Part shown: positions 23,381-30,584 of the stretch, piece after piece
How positions within the stretch are numbered: the stretch's first letter is position 1
Layout: the number at the start of each line of letters is the position of its first letter
Assembly (NCBI GenBank): GCA_016295005.1
Contig: JAEDMA010000001.1
Location: forward strand, 1-47,157
Reading direction: 5' to 3'
DNA length: 47,157 bases
Source of the DNA: Christensenellaceae bacterium
Lineage (GTDB): Bacteria; Bacillota; Clostridia; Christensenellales; Borkfalkiaceae
Made by a program: the position numbers and the translations under genes
Notes under the pieces: generated by a model
The model's database searches: none
Seen by the model: only the letters and a program-made list of their open reading frames with translations
What the model was told of the DNA's origin: nothing

Positions 23381-23461
23381 ATGTTTTTTATTTCTTCCGT
23401 TGCCGCTAGCGGTATAATTTATTATTCCCTATCCGTTGCACTAAATAGCATAATTCATTAA
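23381..23461 (+). CDS. Possible 26-residue hydrophobic peptide
   Basis: A strong CGGAGG ribosome site (23368-23373) lies 7 bases before an ATG that opens a 26-codon frame. The product reads MFFISSVAASGIIYYSLSVA and ends NSIIH, which could be one membrane segment. A terminator follows at 23486. A 16-base tandem repeat overlaps its stop. No relative is known to me, so this rests on the ribosome site, the hydrophobic product and the terminator. Confidence 0.35.
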   Translation: MFFISSVAASGIIYYSLSVALNSIIH

Positions 23462-23485
23462 TCATATAATTCACTAATCATATAA
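23454..23485. repeat. Two tandem 16-base repeats
   Basis: TTCATTAATCATATAA is followed directly by TTCACTAATCATATAA, one base different, between the small peptide frame and the terminator. Confidence 0.85.
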
Positions 23486-23513
23486 AAAACGCTCCCCTTT
23501 CGGAGAGCGTTTT
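23486..23513. terminator. Bidirectional terminator after rplL
   Basis: Stem AAAACGCTC / GAGCGTTTT with an 11-base loop has A/T runs on both sides. It ends the rplJ-rplL transcript on the minus strand and the small peptide unit on the plus strand. Confidence 0.88.
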
Positions 23514-23533
23514 GTTTTGCAAATAATTCGTAA

Positions 23534-23902
23534 TTATTCCGCAACGACGGTAGCGCCGACTTCTTTGAAACGAGCAATAATCTTGTCCGCTTCTTCTTTG
23601 GTAGCGTTTTCTTTGATAACGCCTTTCGCTTCGACGAGCGCTTTCGCTTCGCCAAGACCCAAAGTGGTGAATTCTCTGACCGCTTTGATAACGTCGATTT
23701 TCTTGTCGCCGATTTCTTTGATGGAAACTTTGAATTCGGTCTTTTCTTCTTCTGCGGGAGCCGCTGCGGTTGCTGCTGCCGCTACAGCTACGGGAGCTGC
23801 CGCGCTTACGCCGAATTCTTCTTCGATAGCTTTTACTAAATCGTTGAGTTCAACAACGGTCATACCTTTGATTTCTTCAATCATTTTTGCAATATCTGCC
23901 AT
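23534..23902 (-). CDS. rplL: Ribosomal protein L7/L12
   Basis: The 122-residue protein has the N-terminal dimer helix region (MIEEIKGMTVVELNDLVKAIEEEFG), an Ala-rich hinge of about 30 residues and the C-terminal domain with KTEFKVSIKEIGDKKIDVIK and GLGEAKALVE. It forms the ribosomal stalk with L10 and recruits translation factors. It is the last gene of the rplJ-rplL unit, 44 bases after rplJ, with a GGAG ribosome site. Confidence 0.98.
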   Translation of the reverse strand: MADIAKMIEEIKGMTVVELNDLVKAIEEEFGVSAAAPVAVAAAATAAAPAEEEKTEFKVSIKEIGDKKIDVIKAVREFTTLGLGEAKALVEAKGVIKENATKEEADKIIARFKEVGATVVAE

Positions 23903-23946
23903 TTTAGTTTTCTCCTTAATTTTAATAAATAATTTTTAGCGCCCGA

Positions 23947-24447
23947 TTAAGCCTGCGCTTCGGCTTTTTTGTCTGCAACTGCTTTAATAGCAACCGCAAG
24001 ACCTCTCGTAAAGTTGGAAAGCGTACCTGCGAGCATTGAGTAAAGTTCTTCTTGCGAAGGAATAGCCGCGTATTTTTTTACGCCGTTACAGTCAACGTAT
24101 ACGTTGTCGATATAACCGCTCTTTACGACTATTTTGTTTTCATACTTTTTGCTTGCAGCGACAATTACTTTACTTGCGCCGACTTCGTCGTTACCGAAAG
24201 CAACGGACGTCGGACCGTTAAGGTCGTTGTCGAAATCGGTGATTCCCAAATCGTTGAACGCGCGGCGTACCAAAGTGTTTTTCAATACTTTGTAGTCAAC
24301 GTCGTTTTTACGGAGTTCTCTGCGAAGTTCTGTGTCTTCGCTGACGGTTAAGGCTTCATACTTAACGAGAACCACCGACTTGGAATTTTGAATCTTTTGC
24401 TTGATTTCTTCTACGACTTGTTTTTTTGCTTCAAAATTTGCCGACAT
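23947..24447 (-). CDS. rplJ: Ribosomal protein L10
   Basis: The 166-residue protein matches L10: an N-terminal KKQVVEEIKQKIQNSKSVVLVKYEALTV, the RRELRKNDVDYKVLKNTLVRRA segment, and a C-terminal helix that binds L12 dimers. L10 anchors the stalk and represses its own mRNA by binding the leader upstream. It has an AGGAGGT ribosome site. Confidence 0.98.
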   Translation of the reverse strand: MSANFEAKKQVVEEIKQKIQNSKSVVLVKYEALTVSEDTELRRELRKNDVDYKVLKNTLVRRAFNDLGITDFDNDLNGPTSVAFGNDEVGASKVIVAASKKYENKIVVKSGYIDNVYVDCNGVKKYAAIPSQEELYSMLAGTLSNFTRGLAVAIKAVADKKAEAQA

Positions 24448-24472
24448 GATTTACCTCCTGTATTAGTAAATA

Positions 24473-24583
24473 AAAAGCCCTTACCCCGACACGGAATAAG
24501 GGCGCGTAAAGCGCTGATTAGTTCCGCCTCGGCAGGTTTTACTTTTCGTAAATTACACACCTGCTGTCTAGGGCTGTTTGATT
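24473..24583 (-). promoter_or_regulatory. L10 leader RNA with attenuator
   Basis: The minus-strand leader of rplJ contains the CCTAGACAGCAGGTG and AACCTGCCGAGG elements of the ribosomal L10 leader family. It ends in a hairpin GCCCTTATTC...GGGTAAGGGC followed by T5 (24503-24472). Free L10 (with L12) binds such leaders and reduces rplJL expression. Confidence 0.9.
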
Positions 24584-24594
24584 TTTACTTTATT

Positions 24595-24623
24595 ATTGTA
24601 TCACCTGTTAAAAGAGATGTCAA
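24595..24623 (-). promoter_or_regulatory. Promoter of rplJ-rplL
   Basis: TTGACA (24623-24618), 17 bases, TACAAT (24600-24595) on the minus strand. The -35 box begins at the base after the rplA stop codon, so rplJL has its own promoter in addition to any readthrough. Confidence 0.8.
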
Positions 24624-25310
24624 TTAAAATTTAGCGTTAATTTTAACGCCGGGACCCATTGTGCTTGCAACGGCAACGCTTCTTAAATAAAGACCTTTTG
24701 CGGATGCCGGTTTCGCTTTAACGATTGCGTCCATCAAAGCGTCATAGTTTTCCTTAATCTTTTCTTTGCCGAAGCTCTTTTTGCCTAACGGGCAGTGAAT
24801 AATAGCGTTTTTATCCAACCTGTATTCGACTTTACCTGCTTTGGTGTCTTTAATCGCTTTAACGACGTCCATAGTAACGGTGCCGGATTTCGGGTTAGGC
24901 ATTAAGCCTTTAGGACCTAAAACTTTACCGATACGACCAACCAGACCCATCATATCGGGAGTGGTGATGATTACGTCGTAATCGAACCAGTTTTCGGTCT
25001 GGATTTTCTGAATCATATCTTCCGCGCCTACGAAGTCCGCGCCGGCTTCTTTAGCCTGATCGGCTTTTTCGCCTTTAGCGAGAACCAATACTCTTACGTT
25101 TTTACCCGTTCCGTTAGGAAGAACGATAACTCCTCTGACCTGTTGGTCTGCCTGTTTGGGGTCAACGCCCAAACGAACGTGGAGTTCTACCGTTTCGTCG
25201 AATTTCGCTTTCGCGGTGTCGAGTACTAATCCGATTGCTTCGTCTGCTTCGTATAATTTAGCGGTTTCAATAGTTTTTGCGCTATCAATATATTTTTTTC
25301 CGTGTTTCAT
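24624..25310 (-). CDS. rplA: Ribosomal protein L1
   Basis: The 228-residue protein is standard bacterial L1: KHGKKYIDSAKTIETAKLYE at the start, VELHVRLGVDPKQADQQVRG, then GLVGRIGKVLGPKGLMPNPK and the conserved GTVTMDV. L1 forms the mobile stalk at the ribosomal E site and can bind its own mRNA. It lies 52 bases after rplK with a CAGGAGG ribosome site. Confidence 0.98.
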   Translation of the reverse strand: MKHGKKYIDSAKTIETAKLYEADEAIGLVLDTAKAKFDETVELHVRLGVDPKQADQQVRGVIVLPNGTGKNVRVLVLAKGEKADQAKEAGADFVGAEDMIQKIQTENWFDYDVIITTPDMMGLVGRIGKVLGPKGLMPNPKSGTVTMDVVKAIKDTKAGKVEYRLDKNAIIHCPLGKKSFGKEKIKENYDALMDAIVKAKPASAKGLYLRSVAVASTMGPGVKINAKF

Positions 25311-25362
25311 TTAAATTACCTCCTGTGGTACATTCGGGAATATTCCCTCCCACTTACGTTCC

Positions 25363-25788
25363 TTAGTCTACTACTTCGATACCCATACTTCTTGCAGTGC
25401 CGGCAATCATGCTCATAGCGCTTTCCAAAGTATTTGCGTTAAGGTCGGGCATCTTCAACTTAGCGATTTCTTCTACCTGAGCCTTGGTTATCTTCCCTAC
25501 TTTCTGTTTGTTGGGAACGCCGCTTGCTCTTTCCAGACCGCACGCCTTTTTGATAAGAACGGGAGCCGGGGGCGTTTTAAGAATAAAGGTGAAAGAACGG
25601 TCCTGATAAATCGTCATAACGACAGGGATTATCAATCCTTCTTTATCCTGAGTTTTCGCGTTGAATTCTTTCGTGAATCCCGGAATGTTGATACCGTGAG
25701 GACCTAAAGTAGAACCTACGGGCGGACCGGGTGTTGCCTTACCTGCGGGTAATTGCAATTTTACGATCGCTGTAACCTTCTTTGCCAT
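25363..25788 (-). CDS. rplK: Ribosomal protein L11
   Basis: The 141-residue protein shows the L11 motifs KLQLPAGKATPGPPVGSTLG, GINIPGFTKEFNA and the C-terminal RNA-binding domain ending MIAGTARSMGIEV. It binds the GTPase-associated centre of 23S rRNA. The ATG at 25788 follows TTTGGAGGAAA and gives MAKKV, the usual N-terminus; an upstream TTG overlaps the ribosome site. Confidence 0.98.
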   Translation of the reverse strand: MAKKVTAIVKLQLPAGKATPGPPVGSTLGPHGINIPGFTKEFNAKTQDKEGLIIPVVMTIYQDRSFTFILKTPPAPVLIKKACGLERASGVPNKQKVGKITKAQVEEIAKLKMPDLNANTLESAMSMIAGTARSMGIEVVD

Positions 25789-25817
25789 AATTGTTTCCTC
25801 CAAATGGTGGTGATATC

Positions 25818-25877
25818 GTCGCGCCAGTGTGTGAATTTAACGCGACTCCCACTATCAAAAACGGTTTTTAGCCGTTT
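25818..25877 (-). promoter_or_regulatory. Terminator and leader hairpin between nusG and rplK
   Basis: A stem AAACGG / CCGTTT followed by T5 (25877-25857) lies 10 bases after nusG. Next, GTCGCG / CGCGAC (25846-25818) forms a second hairpin before the rplK ribosome site. The pair would reduce readthrough into rplK or serve as a ribosomal-protein binding site. Confidence 0.5.
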
Positions 25878-25887
25878 CTTTTCGATT

Positions 25888-26448
25888 TTAGTTGTTTTCC
25901 GTTTCTTCCTGCGTGTTTTCCGCGCCGTTTATCTTCTTTATCTGAACGTACTCTACTTCTACTTCCGTCGTTCTGCCGAACATGGTAACTTTCGCTCTCG
26001 CTTTCTGCGCGCCGTCGTTAACCGACAAAAGTTCGCCCGTAAACGATTCCAACGGCCCCGATATAATCTGTACCACGTCGCCTACGTTAAATCCGACAAC
26101 GGAAACTTTTTCGAGTAACATTCTCGCAACTTCTTCTTCCGTTAAAGGAAGCGGTCTGCCCTGCGGACCTACGAACCCCGTAACGCCTCTCGTGTTGGTT
26201 ACGAGATACCAGATGTCGTTGCTGTATATCATTTTAAGGAAAACGTAACAAGGGAATTTCTTGCGGGTGACGACCTTCTTTTTGCCGTTAGCCTTTTCTT
26301 CGAGAGTTTCTTCCGTGGGAATCTGTATCTCGAAGATGTTTTCCTTCAAATTGTTATTTTCTATAAGTTTTTCAAGGCTGTCCTTCACCATCGCTTCGTA
26401 ACCCGAATACGTGTGAATTACGTACCATCTCGCTTCTTCGACTGCCAT
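25888..26448 (-). CDS. nusG: Transcription factor NusG
   Basis: The 186-residue protein has the NGN domain (RWYVIHTYSGYEAMVKDSLE, then FPCYVFLKMIYSNDIWYLV, then GVTGFVGPQGRPLPL). It ends in a KOW domain (VGDVVQIISGPLESFTGELLSVN). NusG binds RNA polymerase and affects elongation, pausing and termination. It sits 19 bases after secE in the conserved order. Confidence 0.98.
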   Translation of the reverse strand: MAVEEARWYVIHTYSGYEAMVKDSLEKLIENNNLKENIFEIQIPTEETLEEKANGKKKVVTRKKFPCYVFLKMIYSNDIWYLVTNTRGVTGFVGPQGRPLPLTEEEVARMLLEKVSVVGFNVGDVVQIISGPLESFTGELLSVNDGAQKARAKVTMFGRTTEVEVEYVQIKKINGAENTQEETENN

Positions 26449-26467
26449 TTGCCCACCCGAATTAACC

Positions 26468-26737
26468 TTATTTCACTATCAGTTGCAAAAGCTCGAGAAG
26501 AGCAAAGTCAAAAGCCGAAATCACGACGAGAAACGCTAAAACCACGACGATTACGACGCCCGTCTGCTTTACCACCTTGGGAAAACCCGGCCAGCTTACT
26601 TTTTTAAGTTCGGAGAAAACGTCTTTAATCTTCCTTCCGAATCTAACGAATATGTTAGGCTTTTTGTTGGCTTTCTTTTTTTCTTTCTTGGGCGCTTCTA
26701 CGTTTGCCAAACTATCCTTTTCGAGCATTTTACTCAT
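26468..26737 (-). CDS. secE: Preprotein translocase subunit SecE
   Basis: The 89-residue protein has a Lys-rich N-terminal tail, the amphipathic RFGRKIKDVFSELKKVSWPGF segment that defines SecE, and one C-terminal membrane helix (VVIVVVLAFLVVISAFDFALLE). It clamps SecY in the translocon. Confidence 0.96.
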   Translation of the reverse strand: MSKMLEKDSLANVEAPKKEKKKANKKPNIFVRFGRKIKDVFSELKKVSWPGFPKVVKQTGVVIVVVLAFLVVISAFDFALLELLQLIVK

Positions 26738-26781
26738 AATAATACCCCTATAAAATAATTGCGGACCTTATCCGCCGCGAC

Positions 26782-26946
26782 TTATTTCGCTTCTTTATGA
26801 ACGGTGTGCTTTTTGCAGAATTTGCAATATTTATTGAGTTCTATTCTTTCAGCGTCGTTCTTCTTATTTTTAAATGTATCGTAATTTCTTTGTTTACATT
26901 CCGTACAAGCCAAAGTGATCTTGTTTCTTGCTCCTTTCGCTGCCAT
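26782..26946 (-). CDS. rpmG: Ribosomal protein L33 (zinc-ribbon form)
   Basis: The 54-residue protein starts at an ATG at 26946. It has ARNKITLACTECKQRNYDT and YCKFCKKHTVHKE, giving two CxxC pairs that bind zinc. It is the C+ form of L33, normally made when zinc is available. It is the first gene of the rpmG-secE-nusG unit. Confidence 0.97.
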   Translation of the reverse strand: MAAKGARNKITLACTECKQRNYDTFKNKKNDAERIELNKYCKFCKKHTVHKEAK

Positions 26947-27000
26947 ATCAGTACCTTCCGAATATCAAAAAATTAACACCCCGTTCCGAGATGCTCTGTT

Positions 27001-27029
27001 ATTTTATCATTTATATTTTACTATGTCAA
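27001..27029 (-). promoter_or_regulatory. Promoter of rpmG-secE-nusG
   Basis: TTGACA (27029-27024), 17 bases, TAAAAT (27006-27001) on the minus strand. Confidence 0.82.
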
Positions 27030-27102
27030 GGTTTTTTAACGATTTTTACGTTTTTTTGCCCGTTTTTTTGCATTTGCCCGTATTTTGCCCCTTTTTACAT
27101 AA

Positions 27103-27137
27103 AAAAATCGTTCATTTACTCCCTACGGGCGATTTTT
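27103..27137 (-). terminator. Probable terminator of the spoIVFA-spoIVFB unit
   Basis: Stem AAAAATCG / CGATTTTT with a 19-base loop, then T on the minus strand, about 55 bases after the stop codon. It is modest in strength. Confidence 0.5.
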
Positions 27138-27192
27138 ATCCGCTCTTCGGCTTAAAAAAACGATTATTTTAAACATTATATAATTATTATAT

Positions 27193-28083
27193 TTATACCT
27201 TTTCGGCAGATACGGCAGCGGTCTTATCTTTTTCCTGCGTTTTTTCGGTAGTTTCGCCGATATATTTATTAAGCGGCGAATATATATCCGCCCGTTCGGT
27301 TATTTTTTCTATATCGAACTGAGAAAGTCTTTTCACGAGTTTATACACGTCTATAACGTTAAACCCGTCGCCGTCTAACAAAAAGAACAGTTTTTTTACG
27401 GGAATTTTTCCGTCCACGGCAAAATGTTTTACCGCCGCCCCTTTCGTCAGGCTTCTTTCGGTTTCCCCCGAAAACACTTTTATATACCTGTTTTCCTTTT
27501 TACAGGAAATCGCCCCGAAAAACACGAACGCCGCAAAAAACAGTATAGAGAGATTCATTTGGTTAAAACAGGTTAAAACGAACGCCGCCACGAGCAGCGC
27601 GGAAAACGCCACTCCTATTATTTTACAGATTTTAAGCGATTTTTCCCGTCCGCGTCTTGCCGACACGAAAGACTGCAATACCCTTCCGCCGTCAAGCGGA
27701 AACACGGGTATAAAGTTTATCGCCGCCATAGAAAGGTTGGCTTCCGCTATCATATCCGTAAAAGCGTATAAATCGGGGAAAATCCACCACGCCGCGACGC
27801 ACGCTGTTCCTACGGCAAGATTAAACAGCGGTCCCGCAAGCGCGACCGCAGTCTGGTCTTTCAGTTTTAATCCGTCTATATCCCCCGACGCCACCGCGCC
27901 GAAAGGCATCAGCGTGATTTCGTTAAGTTTATACCCTAATTTTTGCGCCGTTACAGAGTGAGCAAGCTCGTGCCCTACCGCGCAAATCGTATATATGGCG
28001 AACAGAAATATTCGCCCCGTGGCGGCGTAATATACTCCGAACAGAAAAAACAGGGGGTGTATTTTTACGTTTATACCGCCCAT
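27193..28083 (-). CDS. spoIVFB: Intramembrane metalloprotease, SpoIVFB-like (site-2 protease family)
   Basis: The 296-residue membrane protein has the zinc motif GHELAH (His38, Glu39, His42) within a helix. The second site, NFIPVFPLDGGRVL, lies near 122-135 with the Asp ligand. A cytosolic C-terminal part of about 90 residues takes the place of the CBS domain seen in some members. SpoIVFB cuts pro-sigma-K in the mother cell late in sporulation. The upstream, overlapping gene has the plan of its inhibitor SpoIVFA, which supports the assignment over a general site-2 protease. Confidence 0.88.
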   Translation of the reverse strand: MGGINVKIHPLFFLFGVYYAATGRIFLFAIYTICAVGHELAHSVTAQKLGYKLNEITLMPFGAVASGDIDGLKLKDQTAVALAGPLFNLAVGTACVAAWWIFPDLYAFTDMIAEANLSMAAINFIPVFPLDGGRVLQSFVSARRGREKSLKICKIIGVAFSALLVAAFVLTCFNQMNLSILFFAAFVFFGAISCKKENRYIKVFSGETERSLTKGAAVKHFAVDGKIPVKKLFFLLDGDGFNVIDVYKLVKRLSQFDIEKITERADIYSPLNKYIGETTEKTQEKDKTAAVSAEKV

Positions 28084-28862
28084 ATAACGGCGTTGCCGTC
28101 TACCGAGAAGTCGTTAAGCATTCTGCCGTCGCCGTCGAAAAAGCAAAGTTTCGCGTTTCCGCCGTTTACGTACCCCAAAGGTATGTTTCCGAACACCGTC
28201 TGCCCGTCTTCCACGTATATCATATCGAGTCCCATAAGCAAGGTTTTGAAGTTATCGCTGTGCTTTACTTCTACCGTATACGTTCCGTTCTCGTCTTTAC
28301 TTATCGCCGCAACCGTTCCGTCGCAGGGGGCGTATATACTGTTTTTACCGCTTATCGTGATTACGCCTTCGTTTACGTTAACCGTTCCGCTCGAAAGCAC
28401 CGGCTTAAAGTCGTCGTAATTTTTAACCGTGGTTTTTTCGCCGCCGAACACCCCTTTGATAAAAGTGTTTATGCCGCTATCCGCCATAAACGCGTCGGTT
28501 AAGAATATTCCGAGTACCAACGCCCCGATTACGCACAACTGAACGCCGATTATTCCGAACCTGCTACTTTTTTTCGCTTTTTTTTCGGCGATTCTTACCA
28601 TAGAAGTCGCTTCTTCACAGGCGTTTTCCGTTTCGCTTTTTTCAGGCAGAACGTTTTCGGCGAGTTCGGAATTTTCGGTAACAGCCGTTTCTTCCGTTAT
28701 CTGCGGTTCTGCGGCTTCGCCGTTGATTTTATCGAGCAACTGTTTTTTCACGTCTTCGTCTTTTTTCCGTCTTTTAAACAGTCTTTTTTTCGGCGGCTTA
28801 TAGGTAACCGTCGACGTTACCGGTATATCGAGCATTTTTGCATACTGAAGTTTCTCGTTCAT
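28071..28862 (-). CDS. spoIVFA: SpoIVFA-like membrane protein with LytM-like domain
   Basis: The 263-residue protein has a long acidic and Lys-rich cytosolic part (1-100), one membrane helix (about 102-124) and an outside LytM/M23-like domain. Its GKNSIYAPCDGTVAAISKDENG and VEVKHSDNFKTLLMGLDMIYV strands lack the zinc ligands, as in SpoIVFA. That protein holds SpoIVFB inactive until a forespore signal removes it. It overlaps the protease gene by 13 bases, so the two are co-translated. Ribosome site AAAAGGAGA. Confidence 0.8.
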   Translation of the reverse strand: MNEKLQYAKMLDIPVTSTVTYKPPKKRLFKRRKKDEDVKKQLLDKINGEAAEPQITEETAVTENSELAENVLPEKSETENACEEATSMVRIAEKKAKKSSRFGIIGVQLCVIGALVLGIFLTDAFMADSGINTFIKGVFGGEKTTVKNYDDFKPVLSSGTVNVNEGVITISGKNSIYAPCDGTVAAISKDENGTYTVEVKHSDNFKTLLMGLDMIYVEDGQTVFGNIPLGYVNGGNAKLCFFDGDGRMLNDFSVDGNAVIWAV

Positions 28863-28896
28863 TTATTTTTCTCCTTTTCTTTGTCCGTTTATTATG

Positions 28897-28925
28897 TATA
28901 TATGAACGCCGCTTTTCGTTTATGA
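28897..28925 (-). promoter_or_regulatory. Candidate sigma-E promoter of spoIVFA-spoIVFB
   Basis: TCATAAA (28925-28919), 14 bases, CATATATA (28904-28897) on the minus strand resemble the sigma-E pattern (KMATAWW, 14-15 bases, CATACAnT) with two mismatches at -10. No sigma-A promoter is seen here. In Bacillus subtilis this pair is controlled by sigma-E. Confidence 0.4.
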
Positions 28926-28931
28926 TAAAAA

Positions 28932-28953
28932 AAATCGCCCGTAAAGGCGATTT
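28932..28953 (-). terminator. Terminator upstream of spoIVFA (end of ung transcript)
   Basis: A perfect 8-base-pair stem AAATCGCC / GGCGATTT is followed by a run of eight T on the minus strand, about 130 bases after ung. Confidence 0.8.
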
Positions 28954-29053
28954 CGATTGTCGATTTACCATATATTTTGTCGGATTCGTTATTTTGCGTT
29001 TTTTCTCTGTAACACAGTACCGTTTCGCCGTGTTTTTACGGCGAAGGGAAAAA

Positions 29054-29103
29054 GCGTTTTACTTATTCCGGTCTATAGGCGTTTTACTTATTCCAGTCTA
29101 TAG
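29054..29103. repeat. Tandem 25-base duplication over the end of ung
   Basis: Two adjacent 25-base copies differ at one base (29054-29078 and 29079-29103). The second copy contains the last six codons and stop of ung. Confidence 0.9.
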
Positions 29104-29749
29104 GCGCTTTACCTTGTTTCATAAGGTATTCGTTTGTTTTTATAAAATGTCCGTTCCCGAAAAAACCGTTATACGCCGAAAGCGGCGACGGGTGCGCGCT
29201 TTCTAAAATAAGGTGTTTGCTTCCGTCGATAAGCGATTTTTTGCTTCTTGCATTTCCTCCCCACAGCAAAAACACCACTCCGCTTTTATAATCGGATATT
29301 TTCTTTATTATTCCGTCGGTAAACCGTTCCCAGCCTTTGCCTTTATGCGAATTCGCCTGATGTTCTCTGACGGTCAGTACCGTATTGAGAAGCAGAACCC
29401 CTTGTTTTGCCCAACCGGTAAGGTCGCCGTCGGTTCTTGGCGGAACGCCCGTTTCCGACGATATTTCTTTATAAATATTTACGAGCGACGGCGGTTTTTC
29501 AATTCCCTTAGGCACGGAAAAAGAAAGCCCCATCGCCTGCCCCTTTTCGTGGTAAGGATCCTGCCCTAAAATTACCGCTTTTATTTCGGAAAAGGGCGTT
29601 ACTTTCATACTGTTGAAAATATCGTGCATATCGGGATATATCGTTCTCGAAAAATATTCGGTTTTTAAAAATTCTCTGAGAGACTTATAACTTTCGGACG
29701 AAAACTCGTCTTCTAAAATTTTATCCCATTCCTCGGAAATTTTTATCAT
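29084..29749 (-). CDS. ung: Uracil-DNA glycosylase, family 1
   Basis: The 221-residue enzyme removes uracil from DNA. It has the catalytic water-activating loop LGQDPYHEKGQAMGLSFSVP (Asp64), the LLLNTVLTVREHQANSHKGKGW segment and the minor-groove loop AHPSPLSAYNG with its His. Length is normal. No ribosome site precedes the ATG at 29749. A promoter (TTGATT 29784-29779, 17 bases, TATTAT 29761-29756) places the start of transcription on or beside the ATG, so the mRNA may be leaderless. The divergent mntP promoter overlaps this one. Confidence 0.97.
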   Translation of the reverse strand: MIKISEEWDKILEDEFSSESYKSLREFLKTEYFSRTIYPDMHDIFNSMKVTPFSEIKAVILGQDPYHEKGQAMGLSFSVPKGIEKPPSLVNIYKEISSETGVPPRTDGDLTGWAKQGVLLLNTVLTVREHQANSHKGKGWERFTDGIIKKISDYKSGVVFLLWGGNARSKKSLIDGSKHLILESAHPSPLSAYNGFFGNGHFIKTNEYLMKQGKAPIDWNK

Positions 29750-29755
29750 ATCGAA

Positions 29756-29784
29756 ATAATAACATTTTTCTTTGACAAAATCAA
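29756..29784 (-). promoter_or_regulatory. ung promoter (leaderless type)
   Basis: TTGATT, 17 bases, TATTAT on the minus strand. Six bases separate the -10 box from the ATG of ung. It overlaps the plus-strand mntP promoter at 29772-29784. Confidence 0.55.
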
Positions 29785-29800
29785 TATAGTTTTGTATAAT
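29772..29800 (+). promoter_or_regulatory. mntP promoter
   Basis: TTGACA (29772-29777), 17 bases, TATAAT (29795-29800), a perfect match. The leader is too short for a yybP-ykoY manganese riboswitch, so control by manganese, if any, must be through a protein. Confidence 0.82.
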
Positions 29801-29832
29801 TCGTTTTATCCGCTTAAAAAGAAGGTGTAACT

Positions 29833-30420
29833 ATGAGCGTTTGGGAAGTTGTTTTGATAGGCGTTGCTCTTTCAATGGACGCGTTCGCGATTACGATTGC
29901 GAATTGCGCCACATATAAAGATACTCTTAACAGAAAAAAAGAGTGGGCAATGCCCGTCGCTTTCGCAATCTTTCAGATTCTGATGCCGATTATAGGTTAT
30001 TACATAGGCAGTTTGTTTGCCGAATACATTTCGTCGGCGGCAAAGTACGTTACGGCGGCGATTTTCTTCGCTCTGGCGGCTAAAATCGTCATCGACAACG
30101 TAAAAGAAGCGAGAAAAGAAGAAACGGAAGAAAAAACAGCAGGAAACTTTACTTTTGGCATAATCACCCTGCAAGCGGTGGCGACCAGTATCGACGCGTT
30201 GGCGGTGGGCGTTACTTTCGCCGTTGAACTCGAATTTTCCGTATTCGTCGCCGCGGGTATTATCGGTGCGGTAACGTTCACCCTGGTTACGGCGGCGCTC
30301 TTTATCGGCAAGTTCTTGGGCGCTCTTTTAGGAAAATACGCACAGTGGACGGGAGCGTTCATTCTTTTCTTCCTTGCGGTTAAAAATTTTATAGAAGGTA
30401 TCAAAGGTATCATAGGTTAG
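29833..30420 (+). CDS. mntP: Manganese efflux pump MntP
   Basis: The 195-residue membrane protein has six helices in two similar halves with the family signatures ALSMDAFAITIANC near 12-25 and VATSIDALAVGVTFAV near 118. The acidic residues in these are needed for Mn(II) export. A cytosolic acidic loop (EARKEETEEK) joins the halves. The ribosome site is AAGGTG. It protects the cell from excess manganese and complements the iron genes elsewhere in the window. Confidence 0.95.
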   Translation: MSVWEVVLIGVALSMDAFAITIANCATYKDTLNRKKEWAMPVAFAIFQILMPIIGYYIGSLFAEYISSAAKYVTAAIFFALAAKIVIDNVKEARKEETEEKTAGNFTFGIITLQAVATSIDALAVGVTFAVELEFSVFVAAGIIGAVTFTLVTAALFIGKFLGALLGKYAQWTGAFILFFLAVKNFIEGIKGIIG

Positions 30421-30435
30421 TTAAAAATAAATTTT

Positions 30436-30468
30436 CCCCCTTGCCAAAAAGGCAAGGGGGATTTTTTT
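30436..30468 (+). terminator. Terminator of mntP
   Basis: A perfect ten-base-pair stem CCCCCTTGCC / GGCAAGGGGG is followed by A and T7, 15 bases after the stop codon. Confidence 0.93.
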
Positions 30469-30584
30469 GCAATTACGACGCCGAAACCGTGGCGTCGACG
30501 AAACGAATTTTACGATTTGTCGAACTCACCGATTATATCGACAATCATAAAAAGCGGCAGAGAGAAAAACATTCCGGCTCCCGT

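Noticed and set aside
29772..29833. A manganese riboswitch (yybP-ykoY) before mntP
   Set aside because: The promoter leaves a leader of only about 25 bases, too short for the aptamer.
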